In this document: positions 11,201 to 23,050 of the stretch, in pieces | Layout of the letters: every line of letters starts with the position of its first letter | Numbering within the stretch: the first letter of the stretch is position 1 | DNA from: Gyromitra esculenta | Lineage: Eukaryota; Ascomycota; Pezizomycetes; Pezizales; Discinaceae | Length of the DNA stretch: 64,000 nucleotides | Direction of reading: 5' to 3' | NCBI GenBank assembly: GCA_038503075.1 | Contig: JBCAML010000005.1 | Coordinates: forward strand, 1,736,001 to 1,800,000 | Notes under the pieces: model-generated | Databases searched by the model: none | Told to the model about the DNA's origin: nothing | The model's input: only the letters and a program-made list of their open reading frames with translations | Translations under genes and position numbers: made by a program

Positions 11201-13995
11201 TCGAATTATCGAATGCGTCTCACAAGACATTCATTTTGATTCAGGTATGTGGAGTGGCTCTATTTTGAGTCCTAGGCCTAGTATTCTCGATAGCTACTGA
11301 CATGTGAAAAGTTCGAAATTGGAATGGTGGAGTTCCCAGCCATACCAGGTTTTCAGAAATATAAGACAACAATGATTCAAGATAAAAATCTTGTTTTCAA
11401 GCATTGCCACCGGATCATTCGTTGCGTAATCGATTGTCAATTGTATCTCAGAGATTCGATCTCAGTTAAGAGTTCGTTGGAAATTGCTCGGTGCCTGAAG
11501 GCGAAAGCTTGGGAGAATTCGCCGCTTCAACTACGTCAAGTAGAGGGCTTTGGGCCTGCGTCAATTAAGAAACTCGTAAATGCAGGAGTGCGTAGCATTG
11601 AAATGCTAGGGCAAATGGAAGCTCATAAAATAGAGGCTATAATTTCTCGTAACCCTCCCTTTGGAGCCAGGGTGATGAAAGCCATGAGGGATATACCAGT
11701 ATTGCGAGTGTTCTCTCAACAAATTTCAGAGGTCTGTTAATTATGTATCTAAGGTAAATAAAATATATCTAGGCACTGACATACTCAAGGATGAGAAGCA
11801 AAAGAGCTCGAATAAACTTAATTTTCGAACGGAGATTGGGTACCTTAACGATCGAGTTTCCGGAAAATTTCGGGGAATGACGTTGTTTGCAAATTTTTTA
11901 GCTGAGCGGTCGGACGGATTACTTATTGAGTTCCGAAGAATTCCGTAAGAGATTCATGTTAATCTAGAATCTTCAGTTACTAAAAATAGCTCAGCATCTC
12001 TAAGCTCGAAGGAGGAAAATTTGTTCACTTTGCAGTTGAAATAGAGAACCCGGATCAAACGATACTGTGTTACCTCGTATGTGAAGATATTGGTATGAGC
12101 CATTCCATGCTTTTAACTTCAACTCGCTAAACTATTATAGTGGGTACCTTAAAAACCCATGAACTTAAGCCAGATATTGAGCCTTCACTATGTCTTCCGC
12201 CACAGGCAGTCAACCCTGATGCAAAACCGGGCCTGTGTTATGCTACAACTCTAGGGTTTGAAAAAGGGCCTTCAACAGTAGTTTCAGAACAGGCTGTGCG
12301 CCGAATTTTGCTGCCCTCAGAAACTGTAATTCCCAGGGAAACGAATTCTGGGGGGTTTTCAAACGGTTTGCATTCATTTTCTATGGTATATTACGAATGA
12401 GCTGAAAGAAACCTTGTGTATAGGTGAAGATATTTGTTTTTTACATATGGATGACTTTGACACAGACGACTTTGACGATACTCTGCCTAGAAAGCAAACC
12501 GAAAATATGGACCGAAGAGTCGAGAGTGCCCAGCACAACCGGATCTCGACTGAAACGACCTCTAAAAGTAGAGAACTAGAAAAAACTAATATGGTAGAAA
12601 AACTGCCGAACGGGAACTGGAAGTGTCGGCATAAATGCGGAAACAAGACGAAGTAATACTACTGCTTAATATAATTTGAATGGCACTAATATAACACAGA
12701 TGTAAGCATTTGTGTTGTCGAGTGGGATTGGACAAACCACCGAAGTCCCTCAAAGGTAGAGGTAGTACAACGCAGCAAAATATCCCAGCAGAATCAAGAG
12801 TTCACCCAGTGGTGATGGTGCTTGATAAACAAGCCTTGGCACAGGGGAGAAGGGTTACTAATCAGTATTTCCACCCCAATGCAGGTGTTGGGCAAAAGAC
12901 TTCAGCATATAATGGTATTGGAAATGAAGGAGTTGGGATTTCGGACACATCAACTAATGAAGGAAGTCTACACTCGCAAGAAAAAAAAAAAAAGAAAAAT
13001 CTGGAGGTTCCGTATGCTGGACCCAACAGTTCCAATTCCCACTCCGCACCTAAGAGACCGGTCAGTTGTTCTCTAGGACCAGATAAGTCAAGGCACGGCG
13101 GCGATGGAAAATTCTCGTTTCCTACCCACATGTCTCATATCATCCCCAAGAAAAACTCTTGCACTCAAGATTCATCCAGAGGCATTGAGAAGGAAGTAGT
13201 TAATTCGTTTGGAATCGGTCTTTCCGCCATAAAAAACACTCCGGGTGTGCATTGCCAAAGTTCATTTGCAAGAGTAGACGAACTGGATATATGTTGCCCT
13301 TTAGGGGCGGTCCCAAAAATACATGAGCGTGGTCGCATTGATGAGAACGTACCGCATGCCGAAGATCAGTGTGTGGGGGGGAGTGGATCAGCTATTTATG
13401 ATTGGGAAGTTCCTAGCCCAAAAATCTGTTGGAAACAGAATAACTGTTCCAGAGCGATCATAGAAATAGATGAAATGGAAGCAAATATAACCTCTCGGGA
13501 TATGTATATGATGTCAGGTTTGTGGATCACGAACCCCCAGGCATGTGATAAAGCTAATATACGGAACTTTGGAAAGGAACCCCCGTAGCGGATGAGGAAA
13601 TGACTGAAGACCAGACTTGTTTTGGAGTGCATGGTCCGTTATTTAAAAGCGTTACCAAAAGGCAGTCTAGATCGGGAGATGTGGGATTTACTACATCGAA
13701 GAAGATTGGGGAATGCAAGAAAAGAGAGAGCCCTTTCCCTTCCCAACTAAATCATATAGGAAAGCGAAGGCTGATGAAAAGGGATAAGAAAATCACCGAT
13801 ATGGATGAGGGAAAAATACATGATACTATTGATCCTCTCTGTAATGTGGAGGATAAAAGAGAAGATGGAGATCCAGGAAGAGTGCAGCAACTTTTATCGA
13901 CAAGAGACCTGGGATATGAGACCCCGGTACATGTTCTAGATTTTCTTGGGGAATGTGTTATATACTCGGGAAGATGTTCTTTCGAGGAACCATAA
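8281..13995 (+). CDS. MER3: MER3/HFM1 meiotic ATP-dependent DNA helicase
   Basis: I model 17 exons: 8281-8505, 8564-8780, 8836-9348, 9405-9589, 9642-9703, 9759-9983, 10054-10578, 10641-10668, 10720-11043, 11095-11244, 11312-11731, 11790-11944, 11995-12092, 12141-12365, 12424-12652, 12700-13517 and 13577-13995. The total is 4818 nt, exactly 1606 codons. Motifs: Walker A APTGSGKT (about 275-282), DEVH box (382-385), SAT (415-417), motif VI QMLGRAGRPQ (610-619), a Sec63-like domain with a helix-hairpin-helix (QVEGFGPASIKKL), and the C-terminal zinc module NGNWKCRHKC...CKHLCC followed by GLDKPPK, diagnostic of HFM1/MER3. The enzyme unwinds recombination intermediates to promote interfering crossovers in meiosis. 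The intron at 9349-9404 appears to be GC-AG. Donors at 11732 (GTCTGT), 12366 (GTTTGC) and 13518 (GTTTGT) are weak, so the C-terminal third is less certain. Confidence 0.9.
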
Positions 13996-15139
13996 AGCCA
14001 AGGGACGGTATGAATAAGAGAAAAAGAGACGTATAGATGTGAGAATACTTCGGAGGGGTGGCGGAGGTTGAGGCAATGTAGAAACTGTATGAATTTATCA
14101 AGGATGAAAAGACAGGTATCTTGTCTCGCTATGTTTTACCATAATCTTTAGCTGTTAATGGATTAGGGATACTTAAGCTTCGCAAGAAAGTTTGTACTAG
14201 CGGAGAGCGGTAAAGCCAGAGGTCTTTGAGACCTGTTCAGTTATTCCTCATTACCGAAGGTAAGAGCCCAAGTCCATTCAAGGTAGGTCTAAAGGATAAT
14301 ATACTTCAGATAGTTGATTGAACAGATCTATAATGTATAACAATTTCGCGAAAACCTGACGGGAACTATCTCTTAAACCGTTGACGGCTCTGTTCGGGAC
14401 CGTTATTGTTATTTTCACGCCTACCAAGCATTTACCAACAACGAAAAATCTATTATCTATCGAATCTAGAATTTGAAGGTTCTAGGGTATTTGGGCGATG
14501 CCTATGTTGTCTTAGGAAAAAAATAGAAAAATTATTTATCCTATAATCATCAATAAACAGGGCGATGTTACCTTACTCTCCAGTTGGTCAACTACAGTGC
14601 CGGAAACAGGGGTGCTTTTGATGTCGGTGTTCTACTATAGCACTGCGAGAGTAGCACAAATAAAGACATTCTCCAAAAAGCGGAGTTATTCCTGCATTCG
14701 TGACAAAAAATATTGGAGACAATTTCTTATTCTTCTAGGAATACATAGTGTATCTAATACCGCATTTGTACAATCACGGTCGCGCTACGATACCACTATT
14801 TTTTTTGAGCAATGACGTAGTAATCAGCCCACGGGAGTGCTCCAGTTGCCAAGCCATATTGCAGATCATACTCTTTTGTGAAGAGTACGGTTGCAATACC
14901 GAAGTACTACGTTGTTGAACAAAATACGCATTTGGCAGACAACCCGATTGGTGTGGCTGCAAGGCTGTTGCTAGAAGAAAAAAATAGTGCTGAAAATGAA
15001 GTACAGCTCCTGTTTCGGGGCTATTTTCAAACAAATTCGTACTTATAAAAAATAAGCTGCTAAACAGCTTTACCACCGTCGTTTATAAACTTTTTAAGCC
15101 TACAAAGCCTATTTCATGGATAGATGTTTCGTTAGTCGG
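13996..15139. other. Intergenic, no gene seen
   Basis: AT-rich spacer between MER3 and the first transposon remnant, with only short unrelated open frames. I see no RNA gene, terminal repeat or coding homology. It is the boundary between gene space and the repeat block. Confidence 0.5.
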
Positions 15140-15173
15140 TCTCACGGTTGAGTCTCTCGTTAAGCCCTTCAGT
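15140..15173 (-). repeat. LTR-A end fragment
   Basis: Starts TCTCACGGTTGAG and runs to CCCTTCAG, matching the terminal 34 bp of LTR-A copies elsewhere (for example 33184 and 39076). It is cut off where LTR-B starts, which suggests Gypsy-B inserted into an older LTR-A. The other half would be 32018-32283, but the outer flanks do not form a matching duplication. Confidence 0.7.
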
Positions 15174-16057
15174 TGTAACGGGGGTAGTCATACTGCTCTG
15201 TAGTGGGAATAGGTATAGGAATACAGCCGTTGCAAATACTAAATCAGGTTGAGATGTTGAGAGTATTTTCGTGCAAAGTACTCAATAATCTTAAGGCTCT
15301 ACTCGGTAGTATTCTGTCTGATGAGACTGGGAAGAAGAGCAACAGGTGGCGGGGTCATGCACTATCTTTATAGTGCTGCTGACTCATCGTCCTCTTTCTG
15401 TACTACTTTGCTGGGGCCCGTCGAGACCCTGAGAACATGCCAAGATATTGCGAGCGGGGCACCTCAGGATTCAGCTAATGATCACTTCAGCGCTCTCCGG
15501 CACTCCTCAGTTGTTCTGTCCAGTTAGACCTTCTTGATCCGCCAGCTGCATGCTATGCCTATGCTGGATGTAGGAATTGGCGCTGATCAGTCTACTGTTG
15601 CATGTGAGGTGTCCTGCACTTAATAGATTCCCTATTGCCGCACCAGTGGCTCTGGGCCGCTAGTATATGCACAGATGAGTTGGGAATGCCACTACAGGAG
15701 CTTCCTGTGTTTGGTATCACCGGAGATATATCATTGGCTCATCAGCTAATATTATTCTCGCTGGTTCCACTCCATTGGAACAGCAGGGTAGCAGGTATCT
15801 TCTAGCACGTGGTAGCTACACCACTCATGCTGATCCTTACTACCTCTCTGCTTGCCCGGTACTATTATGTTTCACTGCAGGTAATGGTATTGTAGATCTG
15901 TTACAGTACTTCCCTCTCCTAGATCCTGTCTTCGGGATCTGTAATGTATTCTAACTATTGCTCTATTGGTACTACTCTATATCTATGTCTAAGCCTCTAG
16001 TCTAAACGAAAAGGAAATGATACCTCTAAACGGTTTTGTAAGGAAATGATTGTTACA
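15174..16057 (-). repeat. LTR-B, 3' LTR of Gypsy-B
   Basis: 884 bp with canonical ends: the plus strand begins TGTAAC and ends GTTACA. It matches 31284-32016 closely over about 730 bp. On the minus strand the A-rich tract ATTAAAAAAG just upstream is a plausible polypurine tract. Confidence 0.88.
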
Positions 16058-16090
16058 CTTTTTTAATACAGGAACGGTAGGAAATAGGCC

Positions 16091-17878
16091 TTATGCCACG
16101 CCAACTCTCTTGTCCTGGGGTTTCTTGGGGTATCTCTTATGGAAGTCCCGGAGTGCTTCAATAGCAGTATGCCGGAGATGTTCCCATGGCTCCCAAGTAG
16201 CATCCTCATTGTCATATCCATCCCACAATACCAGGTATTCAACCTTCTTCTTATGGCGATTCACCTTGCTGTCTGCCACTTCCCTCACAACATAATTCTC
16301 TTCTCCTTCGATGATCTCTATCTCCGGTGGAGGTGCTCTTCTGCTTGGATCTGCTGGCACTCTATATGGTTCAAGGAGACTGACATGGAATACCGGATGT
16401 ATCTTCATCAGTGGTGGTAGAACAATTTCACGGACGGAACAAAGTAATGGGTTAGGATAAAGCTGTTGGTAGTTATGAAGGATTTCTTTTGGTATAATGG
16501 CTTTGTTGCTCGGTTACGTTTCGGTTGTTGTCGGATTGTTGATTGTGTCACGGGAAAGCGGGGTATTTAAGTGAAGGATTTTGGTTGTTCTTGTTTTCTT
16601 TCCTCTTCTTTCCTTAAGCAACGTTCTCGTTTACCTTCTCTTGTAATTGTCAATACTATCTCGGTTCTACCTCAGAACCCTCGCTGTCGCTGTCCACTTC
16701 ACTGCACTTATCTCGCCTTGAGATAGACCCCTCGTAGAACTTGTAGAAACACTGCACTCCTCGAACGTGTTAGTACCTCGCTTAAGTAGCACTGCTCACC
16801 TTCAGGGATACTGAAGGGCTTAACGAGGGACTGAACCGTGAGAAACAAGCTCATATGCCTGTTTGCCAACAGCTCTCTTGACCTTAAAAGGCCCAAACTT
16901 CTTATGGTCCAGCTTCTTCATGGGTCGCTTTGTTTGCACATTGCGCCTATCAACCATCACTTCATCGCCAGGCTTGAACTCTGGTCCCTTTTGGCGATTG
17001 ACATCATACCAGCGGGCCATCCTGATTCTCGCCTTCCCCAGGTTCTCCTGCATGGCATGCCAAATGGCTTCCCATTGAGATACCTTTATCTGACTCGCTG
17101 GGTTGTCCCATTCTGCACTTGGCTTTGAATTTGGCCAATTGGTCCTAGGTTCATACCCATAGTTTGCACAAAAGGGTGAGAACTTGGTGGACTCGGAATT
17201 AGCAGAGTTGTAGGCATACTCGGCGAGAGGGAGGAGGTCACTCCAGTCATCCTGTTGGTAATTGCAGTAACTCCTGATGTACTGCTCCAGGGTCTGGTTG
17301 ACTCTTTCTGTTTGACCATTGGTTTGTGGGTGGAATGCGGTGGAAAGGTTCAGCTTCACATTGAGAAGATCCATTAGTGACTGCCAAAAGTGGGAGATGA
17401 ACCTGCTATCCCTATCCGACACTATGTCATCAGGTAACCCGTGATGCTTCCACACTTCTTGTAGGAAGAGCCTTGCCATGTCCTCAGTTTTATTCTCGTT
17501 TGGTAGCGGAATAAAGTGGGCCATCTTGGAAAAACGGTCAACTATGACCCATACTTTGGTATTATCTTCGGATTCAGGCAGTCCCACTATGAAGTCCATG
17601 GAAATAGATGTCCAAGGTCGATAGGGTATCTCCAGAGGCATCAGCTCACCAAACTTCTTGTGACAAGATGTTTTATTCCTCTGGCATGTATCACAGCTCC
17701 GGACATATTCTTCAATGTCTTTGTCCATATTGGGCCAGTAGAAGTTGGATTTGATCTTCTCAACTGTCTTATACTGTCCAAAGTGGCCGGCGGTCCTGCT
17801 ATCATGACACTCAATGAAGATTTCCTGGTGCAACTCTGGTGTTGCCGGAATGTACCATCAGTTCTTATAGAACACTAA
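16091..17878 (-). pseudogene. Gypsy-B integrase and chromodomain
   Basis: The integrase frame 17833-16844 shows the HHCC zinc region (H...H...CDTCQ), the core with MDFIVGLPES, IVDRFSKM, DIVSDRDSRF and the TNGQTERVNQTLE Glu, and the NYGYEP region. After the solo LTR insertion it continues at 16408-16091 with MKIHPVFHVSLLEP and a chromodomain (YVVREVADSK...VEYLVLWDGY...ATWEPWEHL). The chromodomain would tether the integrase to modified histones. An in-frame TGA near 17853 separates this from the upstream linker (ADGLVFYKN stop WYIPATPEL). Confidence 0.9.
16426..16843 (+). repeat. Solo LTR-A with target duplication AACAA
   Basis: Begins TTTCACGG and ends CCGTGAGA, with direct repeat AACAA at 16421-16425 and 16844-16848. 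It lies in the Gypsy-B pol sequence, so it is younger than Gypsy-B. It contains the GGTATTTAAG TATA-like box and the 3' folded motif at 16776-16828. Confidence 0.95.
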
Positions 17879-19575
17879 ACCATCTGCAATAGACAGTGAC
17901 GGGTCTAGTTCCTTTTTCTTCTCTTCTAGTGCTTGGCGGATTTCTAGCCAGTGTGGATCTTGAGCTGTCGCATCTTGGAGTCTTTGCAAGAATGTGGATT
18001 GGAGTGAATGTACTCTCATGGCTGCTAGCCTAGCAGGATTTAAAACCAGTTGTCCTGGGCGGAAAAACATCTTTGCTTCTGTCTGCAAAGGTTCACTTTC
18101 CTCTCCTAGGCAATGATCCCATCGTCTAGATAGAGAATATTAGGCTTGCCATTCTTTTCATCGGGTCTATAGATCACCTTGAAGTTATACCCTGCCAGAT
18201 CTTCAGCCCAGCGGGCCTGTCGGCGGGTCAAGACCTTAGTACTATTGAAGTACTCTAGATTCTTGTGATCTGTGAAAACCATGACCTCTCCATCTACTGA
18301 TTTCAGGAGGTGTTCCCATTCTCGGAATGAGGCAACAATGGCGCCCATTTCCTTGTCATGAACATCATAATTTATCTCGGCGGGGGAGAACTTCTTTGAG
18401 TAGAAGGCTACTGGGTGTAGCTTCCCATCCTCGCCATACAGAGATAGAACAGCTCCTTTTGCGAAATCACTTGCATCAGTCTCAACTACTGTGCGCCTAC
18501 TTGGATGAAAGTGTACCAGGATCGGCTCACTTGTGAATAATTGCTTAAGTTCTTCAAAAGCTCTGTCACAAGCAGCAGTCCAGAACCATTTCTTCTCTTT
18601 GATCAGTAGGTCAGTCAAGGGCTTGGTAATCCGGCTGAACCCAGCTATGAATCTTCTGTAGAAGTTGGCAAAGCCTAGAAATGCCTGCACATCCTTCACA
18701 GTTTTGGGTACTGGCCATTCCCTGACAGCATTGACTTTCTCCTTGGACATGGAGATACCATGCTCGGAAATGTTGTACCCCAAATATTCTACTTCCTTCA
18801 AGTGAAAGAAGGTTTTGTCTATGTGGACGTGCAGGTTGGACTCTATTAGTCTCTGTAACACCTGTTTGACCAAATGCTGATGCTCCTTCATTGATTCAGT
18901 GTAGATAAGTATATCATCTAGGTATACTATCACACCGAGATCCAATAGATCATGCAACACTTCATTGATCATTGCCTGGAAGGAGGAGGGAGCATTGCAT
19001 AGTCCAAACAGCATGACATTGTATTCGTACAAGCCATATCTCTTCCGGAAGGCAGTCTTCCATTCATCTCCTTTTGCAATCCTTAGTAAGTTGAAGCCAT
19101 CTTTGAGGTCAATCTTAGTAAAGACCTTTGCTGTGCTTAACCTGTCTCTAAGTTCACTCATGAGCGGCAGTGGGTATTTGTCCTTAACTGTAATCTTGTT
19201 TAACCCCCGGTAGTCAACGCAGATGTGGAGGGTACCATTGGGTTTTGGGACAAATAGAATTGGGGCAGTGGTAGGAGAATTGGACCTAGATATCTTACCG
19301 GAAAGTAGAGCCTTGTTAAGGAACTCCCTCAAAGCCTTTAGCTCCGACTCTGAACATGGATAGAGTGGGCCAAAGGGGGGTTTCATTCCAGGCTGCAGAT
19401 TGATGTGATGATCAAACTGACTATGTTCCGGCAGCTTTGAGCTCTTCTCATTGCTGAAGACATCTGCCCATTCTCTGTACTCTGGAGGGAGTCTTACTGA
19501 GACGTCACCTCCCTGCTCACCATGCCAAATTGCGGCGCCAATTTGGTGTACATTGGCTGCATCTTCAGCCATCAT
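17858..19575 (-). pseudogene. Gypsy-B reverse transcriptase and RNase H
   Basis: The main frame 19575-18106 (489 aa) holds the RT fingers/palm (FVPKPNGTLHICVDYRGLN, KDKYPLPLM, FTKIDLKDGF, the YLDD catalytic box in VIVYLDDILIY) and RNase H ([35 protein letters not shown]). A 1-nt shift near 18127 breaks the run into the linker (the expected LSRRWDH reads in another frame), and the linker frame continues at 18088-17858. Catalytic residues are intact, so decay seems recent. Confidence 0.92.
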
Positions 19576-19593
19576 CTCCCAGTCTTCTATGAC

Positions 19594-20163
19594 CTAAATG
19601 TGAACGTCGGTGGGAATGCAGTGCTTCTTACAGTAGTCACTCCTCCATTTGACGCGGCCTGTATGCCAGTCAAAGTCTGGGTTGTGTTTGTGTGCCCATG
19701 ATATGGGAAGATACCTGGATATGCCACCCTCTATGGTGCCAACTTCCCAGCGGATGAGCTCTTCATGTATGCCCATGATCATGTCTAGGGTAGCAGTATA
19801 GTACTCACCAGCTCCCATCATGACATCTCCTTGGGCATCAAACATCTGAATGGGAGATTCACACCTATGTACAGGTATCTTTTCCTTCTTCACAAACTCT
19901 TCACTGAGGATAGGTCCAGTGCAACCGGTATCAAACAAGAAACGCCCATGGCATCTGCTGATGTGGTTCTTCACTCGCCAGTTTAACTCAGCTTGCAAGA
20001 TAGGTCTCTGCCCATGTACCGGCTCTTCAGGTACATCTTCCATTCTTCTTTTCGTTGGCGGGGTGTCTTCATGGCTATGCTCTCTGTGGCGCTTTGCCCT
20101 TTGCCTCTCGGACAGGGTCTTTTTTATGCCACCTCTAGTCATGGGAATGTAGCCTGTAGACAT
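19594..20163 (-). CDS. Gypsy-B aspartic protease domain
   Basis: Opens with ATG 20163. The retropepsin active site is FLFDTGCTGPIL, followed by a typical flap region and a C-terminal extension. It lies between gag (upstream on the minus strand) and the RT frame. There is a stop before the RT frame starts, so either a frameshift joins them in the active element or the stop at about 19594 is a lesion. Confidence 0.8.
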   Translation of the reverse strand: MSTGYIPMTRGGIKKTLSERQRAKRHREHSHEDTPPTKRRMEDVPEEPVHGQRPILQAELNWRVKNHISRCHGRFLFDTGCTGPILSEEFVKKEKIPVHRCESPIQMFDAQGDVMMGAGEYYTATLDMIMGIHEELIRWEVGTIEGGISRYLPISWAHKHNPDFDWHTGRVKWRSDYCKKHCIPTDVHI

Positions 20164-20627
20164 CTTTGTAGCTTTTTTCGGGTAATATCAACTGACAGTG
20201 AATATATCTGTGTCAGAGTGTAACTAGGAGTCACTGGTATCGCCTGCGATTTCGGGTAATAGCAACCCATCCTCAGCCAGTGTGTGAACAAGAATGAAAT
20301 ATATTTTCAGAGATCAACTCCCTATCTAAAAGATTGTGGCTATCTAGTACATTTCCGGACCGCTATTGCCTTCTGCTGAGGCGAAGACAGATACTCGGGC
20401 TTCTTCCTTTGGCGGAATTGAACTAGATACAGTGGCTACTTTTCCCTTCTTTGGATCAGAAGCGCCAGGGTTTCCAGAACCCTCTGGTCTCTTCCTCTTC
20501 CTTGTTGCAGCAACTCTAACAGTTACTGGCGCAGAAGTCCAACAGTTATACCAAGCATGCTTTCCTTTCCCACATTTAAGGCACTTCTCAGCCTTTTTTC
20601 GCTCTTCTATGATATTCTCTGGGATAC

Positions 20628-20689
20628 CTGGCGAGGGGAAAGAGTTAGCTAGTGGTAATGATCTTCGGGGGAATGTACTCTTGACATAC
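20628..20689 (-). other. Probable spliceosomal intron in Gypsy-B gag
   Basis: 62 nt with GTATGT donor, GCTAAC branch about 20 nt before a CGCCAG acceptor; size and signals equal the host-gene introns in this window. Removal keeps frame between the capsid region and the zinc knuckle. Confidence 0.65.
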
Positions 20690-21233
20690 CTTTAAGTTCC
20701 ACAGCCTTATCTTTTCTTTCACTAGGAGGTCTTGCCTCACCAGCAGGTTTGTTTTCGGAGCTGGCAGTAGCACCCAGGGCTCTCTGCCTTCCTTTTCCTT
20801 TCTTCTCTTCCTTCCTCTTCTCTGGGCGGGTTTCCAGGGCTCTTGACTTCCTATGTCTCTCTAGGATATGTCCCATGTGGCGGATCATCTGGATTCTCTC
20901 GAAAAGAGAGGAAGGTTTACTAGCAACATTTGCCCAATCCAGTGCTAATTCGGCATTGAGACCTTGGGATATTTTATCATCCACAATCTCGCCGTTATAG
21001 CCTGTCTTCCACATAAGCTGGACAATCTGGTCTAGGAAACTGTCAACCCCGCCGGTCTGAGTGAGCCTGTCCCACTTGGCTACTGCCTCTTCTCTCGTTA
21101 CCCTATCGCCGAATGAGGATCGAAATGAATTGGTGAAAGCTGACCAGCTCATCCAGTAGGGGTCCAGCTGTACAGGCTTTCCTGCAGCTCTATCGGCGGT
21201 GCCTTGGTCTATGAGGTTATGACAGGCCTCATA

Positions 21234-21247
21234 CCAGTTGATTGCTG
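21234..21247. repeat. Target-site duplication, left copy, of LINE composite
   Basis: CCAGTTGATTGCTG here and CCAGTTGACTGCTG at 29773-29786 (one transition) flank the whole composite. Both copies lie in the Gypsy-B gag sequence. Confidence 0.9.
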
Positions 21248-21388
21248 TCATCCTCCGTCCCCGCTACATCATCCCTGATTGAAATTTCAACTCCACTTTT
21301 TGTGTTGCAACGGCGTTACACACGGCAAAAAGTCTCTAACAATTAGGCTTCACTACCCCGCACCTCAACTCGCTTAGGATCCGAGAAG

Positions 21389-23050
21389 ATGTCGGAGTTC
21401 AACGCACCCACTCCCCACACTCCCATGAGAAGCAGTATGCTTCCTCCCCAATCTACTCACCATTCCAGAGCCAACAACCCCAGAATCACTCTCCCTCCCT
21501 CCAACTTGACCCCTATTATTCCCTCACCTTATTCCGCTGTCGCCAGCGACCTCAGTGAAGCGATTGGCGAACAAATCCATCCTCACACAGAACTTTTTGA
21601 CGCTATTCACACTTCCCTCCTTACAGGAAAGTCTGATATCCAAGCTGTCCTCACCATATGCCTTGTTCTCATTCAGGAGAACAAGCTCATCAACAACCAC
21701 CTGAGAATGATCTCTGACAGCACAGACCACATTTCCTCCGTCCTAGCACTGCATACTACTGCACTCAATGGCATCAACCAACTCGCTGCCACTGGGGCAG
21801 CCAAAACAACTATCTCCGCACCCTCCAAACCCTCTCAAACCAACCAAACCTACGCCAACGTTGCTGCTACTGCCAGCTCCTCCCTTTCCCCTCCCAAAGT
21901 GAATAAGAAAAGGAAAGGCAATGCATCTGCATACGTACCACCTGCTCTCCCCCTAACCAGCGAAGGGATGTCTCCCTCCGAAACTGCCAGATGGCAGCTA
22001 GAGATAACAGACGCCCGCTCCCGCCCTGGATTCAACAGAAACCTACCCACAAACCAACTCCAAGCGCCAACCAGATCAGCTCCCCTAACCAACAAACCCA
22101 AACCACTCCCTGCCGCGCAACGCAGATTCTATGCTACTAGGACTGTCCCAGAAGAATTCGAGCTCTCCTCCCAACATGCAGCAATCCTCCCCTCCGTCAT
22201 TGCAAAGGCCTAAGAAAAGGTTAATGCAAAAGTCTCACTTGCTTTCACTGCAACTGTCAACTGCAACGGCACTGTCTCCATCCTGGCATCACCCTTCGCA
22301 CCTGCAATTGACTATGTTCCTTACTTCTCCCACCTAACCAAAGCAATCAATGAAGCCCTTCCAGTGGATGATAACCACTTCAACGACTTCATCTTGGCTC
22401 CAACACACATGGAATATGTTATCCACAATCTTCCAGTTCACGCTCTCCCAAACTCCAATGAAGAATTGTTTGCCACCATGGCAGCAAACATCAAGTATTC
22501 ATCCGAAATCATCATTGCAGGTGCTAGATACCTCAAACCCGCCCTCTCTGAGAGAAATAAAGCCACCACCTCAGTTGTCATCTCCCTTGCTCCCGAAGAA
22601 GCCGCCAAACTCAAAGACTCAATCCGCCTCTTCTCACGCTCCAGGAAATGCGAAAAGATGCACTCCTTCTCACCCATTACCCAATGCCACAATTGCTACA
22701 CCTTTGGACACACTGCTCCCCTTTGCAAACAAAAACACCCCACATGCCCACTTTGTGCAGAACATCACACCAGAGAACAACACCGTTGCGGGAATCCAGG
22801 CTGCGAAAAGGGTGGAAACACCAAATCAGTGCCTGATTGCTGCGAAACCAAACCACTCAAATGCTCCAACTGTGACAGCCATGAGCACTCCGCCACCTCA
22901 CCAGAATGCCCTATCAAAGTGGATGCATTTGACACCCAACGACAAAGAGCCTCTAAAATCCCCCCCCGCCCTCTTTCACCACCCACCATTGAAGTCCAGG
23001 CCCAGGATGACATGGTGGTAGACCCAGTTAGCCTTGTTTCCCAAAACTAA
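21389..23050 (+). pseudogene. LINE ORF1 protein, one in-frame stop
   Basis: The frame runs 21389-23050 with a single TAA at 22211-22213 (about residue 275). The upstream half is Pro/Ser/Thr-rich. The downstream half has an RNA-binding-like region and three CCHC-type knuckles (CHNCYTFGHTAPLC, CPLCAEHHTREQHRC, CSNCDSHEHSATSPEC), as in Tad/Jockey-group ORF1 proteins that coat element RNA. Its stop TAA (23048-23050) overlaps the ORF2 ATG as TAATG, which suggests termination-reinitiation. The TAA could be a single C-to-T change of CAA. Confidence 0.85.

Larger units (their letters stand above)
20345..21251 (-). pseudogene. Gypsy-B gag, C-terminal half with probable intron
   Basis: The frame resumes after the LINE insertion with NWYEACHNLIDQGT, the capsid-like region of Gypsy gags, and runs to VELK. 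There the frame closes unless the 62-nt segment 20689-20628 is removed as an intron (GTATGT donor, GCTAAC branch, CGCCAG acceptor). Splicing joins codon G and continues IPENIIEERKKAEK into a CCHC zinc knuckle (CLKCGKGKHAWYNC), ending at TAG near 20345. A -1 frameshift is an alternative, since the second frame is open upstream. Gag binds and packages element RNA. Confidence 0.75.

Noticed and set aside
12985..13000. A-run in MER3 exon 16 as a possible frameshift
   Set aside because: The frame reads through as a poly-Lys stretch and stays open to the next splice site, so no lesion is needed.
13996..15139. tRNA or small RNA gene in the spacer after MER3
   Set aside because: No A-box/B-box pair with a cloverleaf could be found by eye.
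22211..22213. In-frame TAA in LINE ORF1 as programmed readthrough
   Set aside because: Single stop in an otherwise open frame with no supporting context; a simple CAA-to-TAA mutation is enough.
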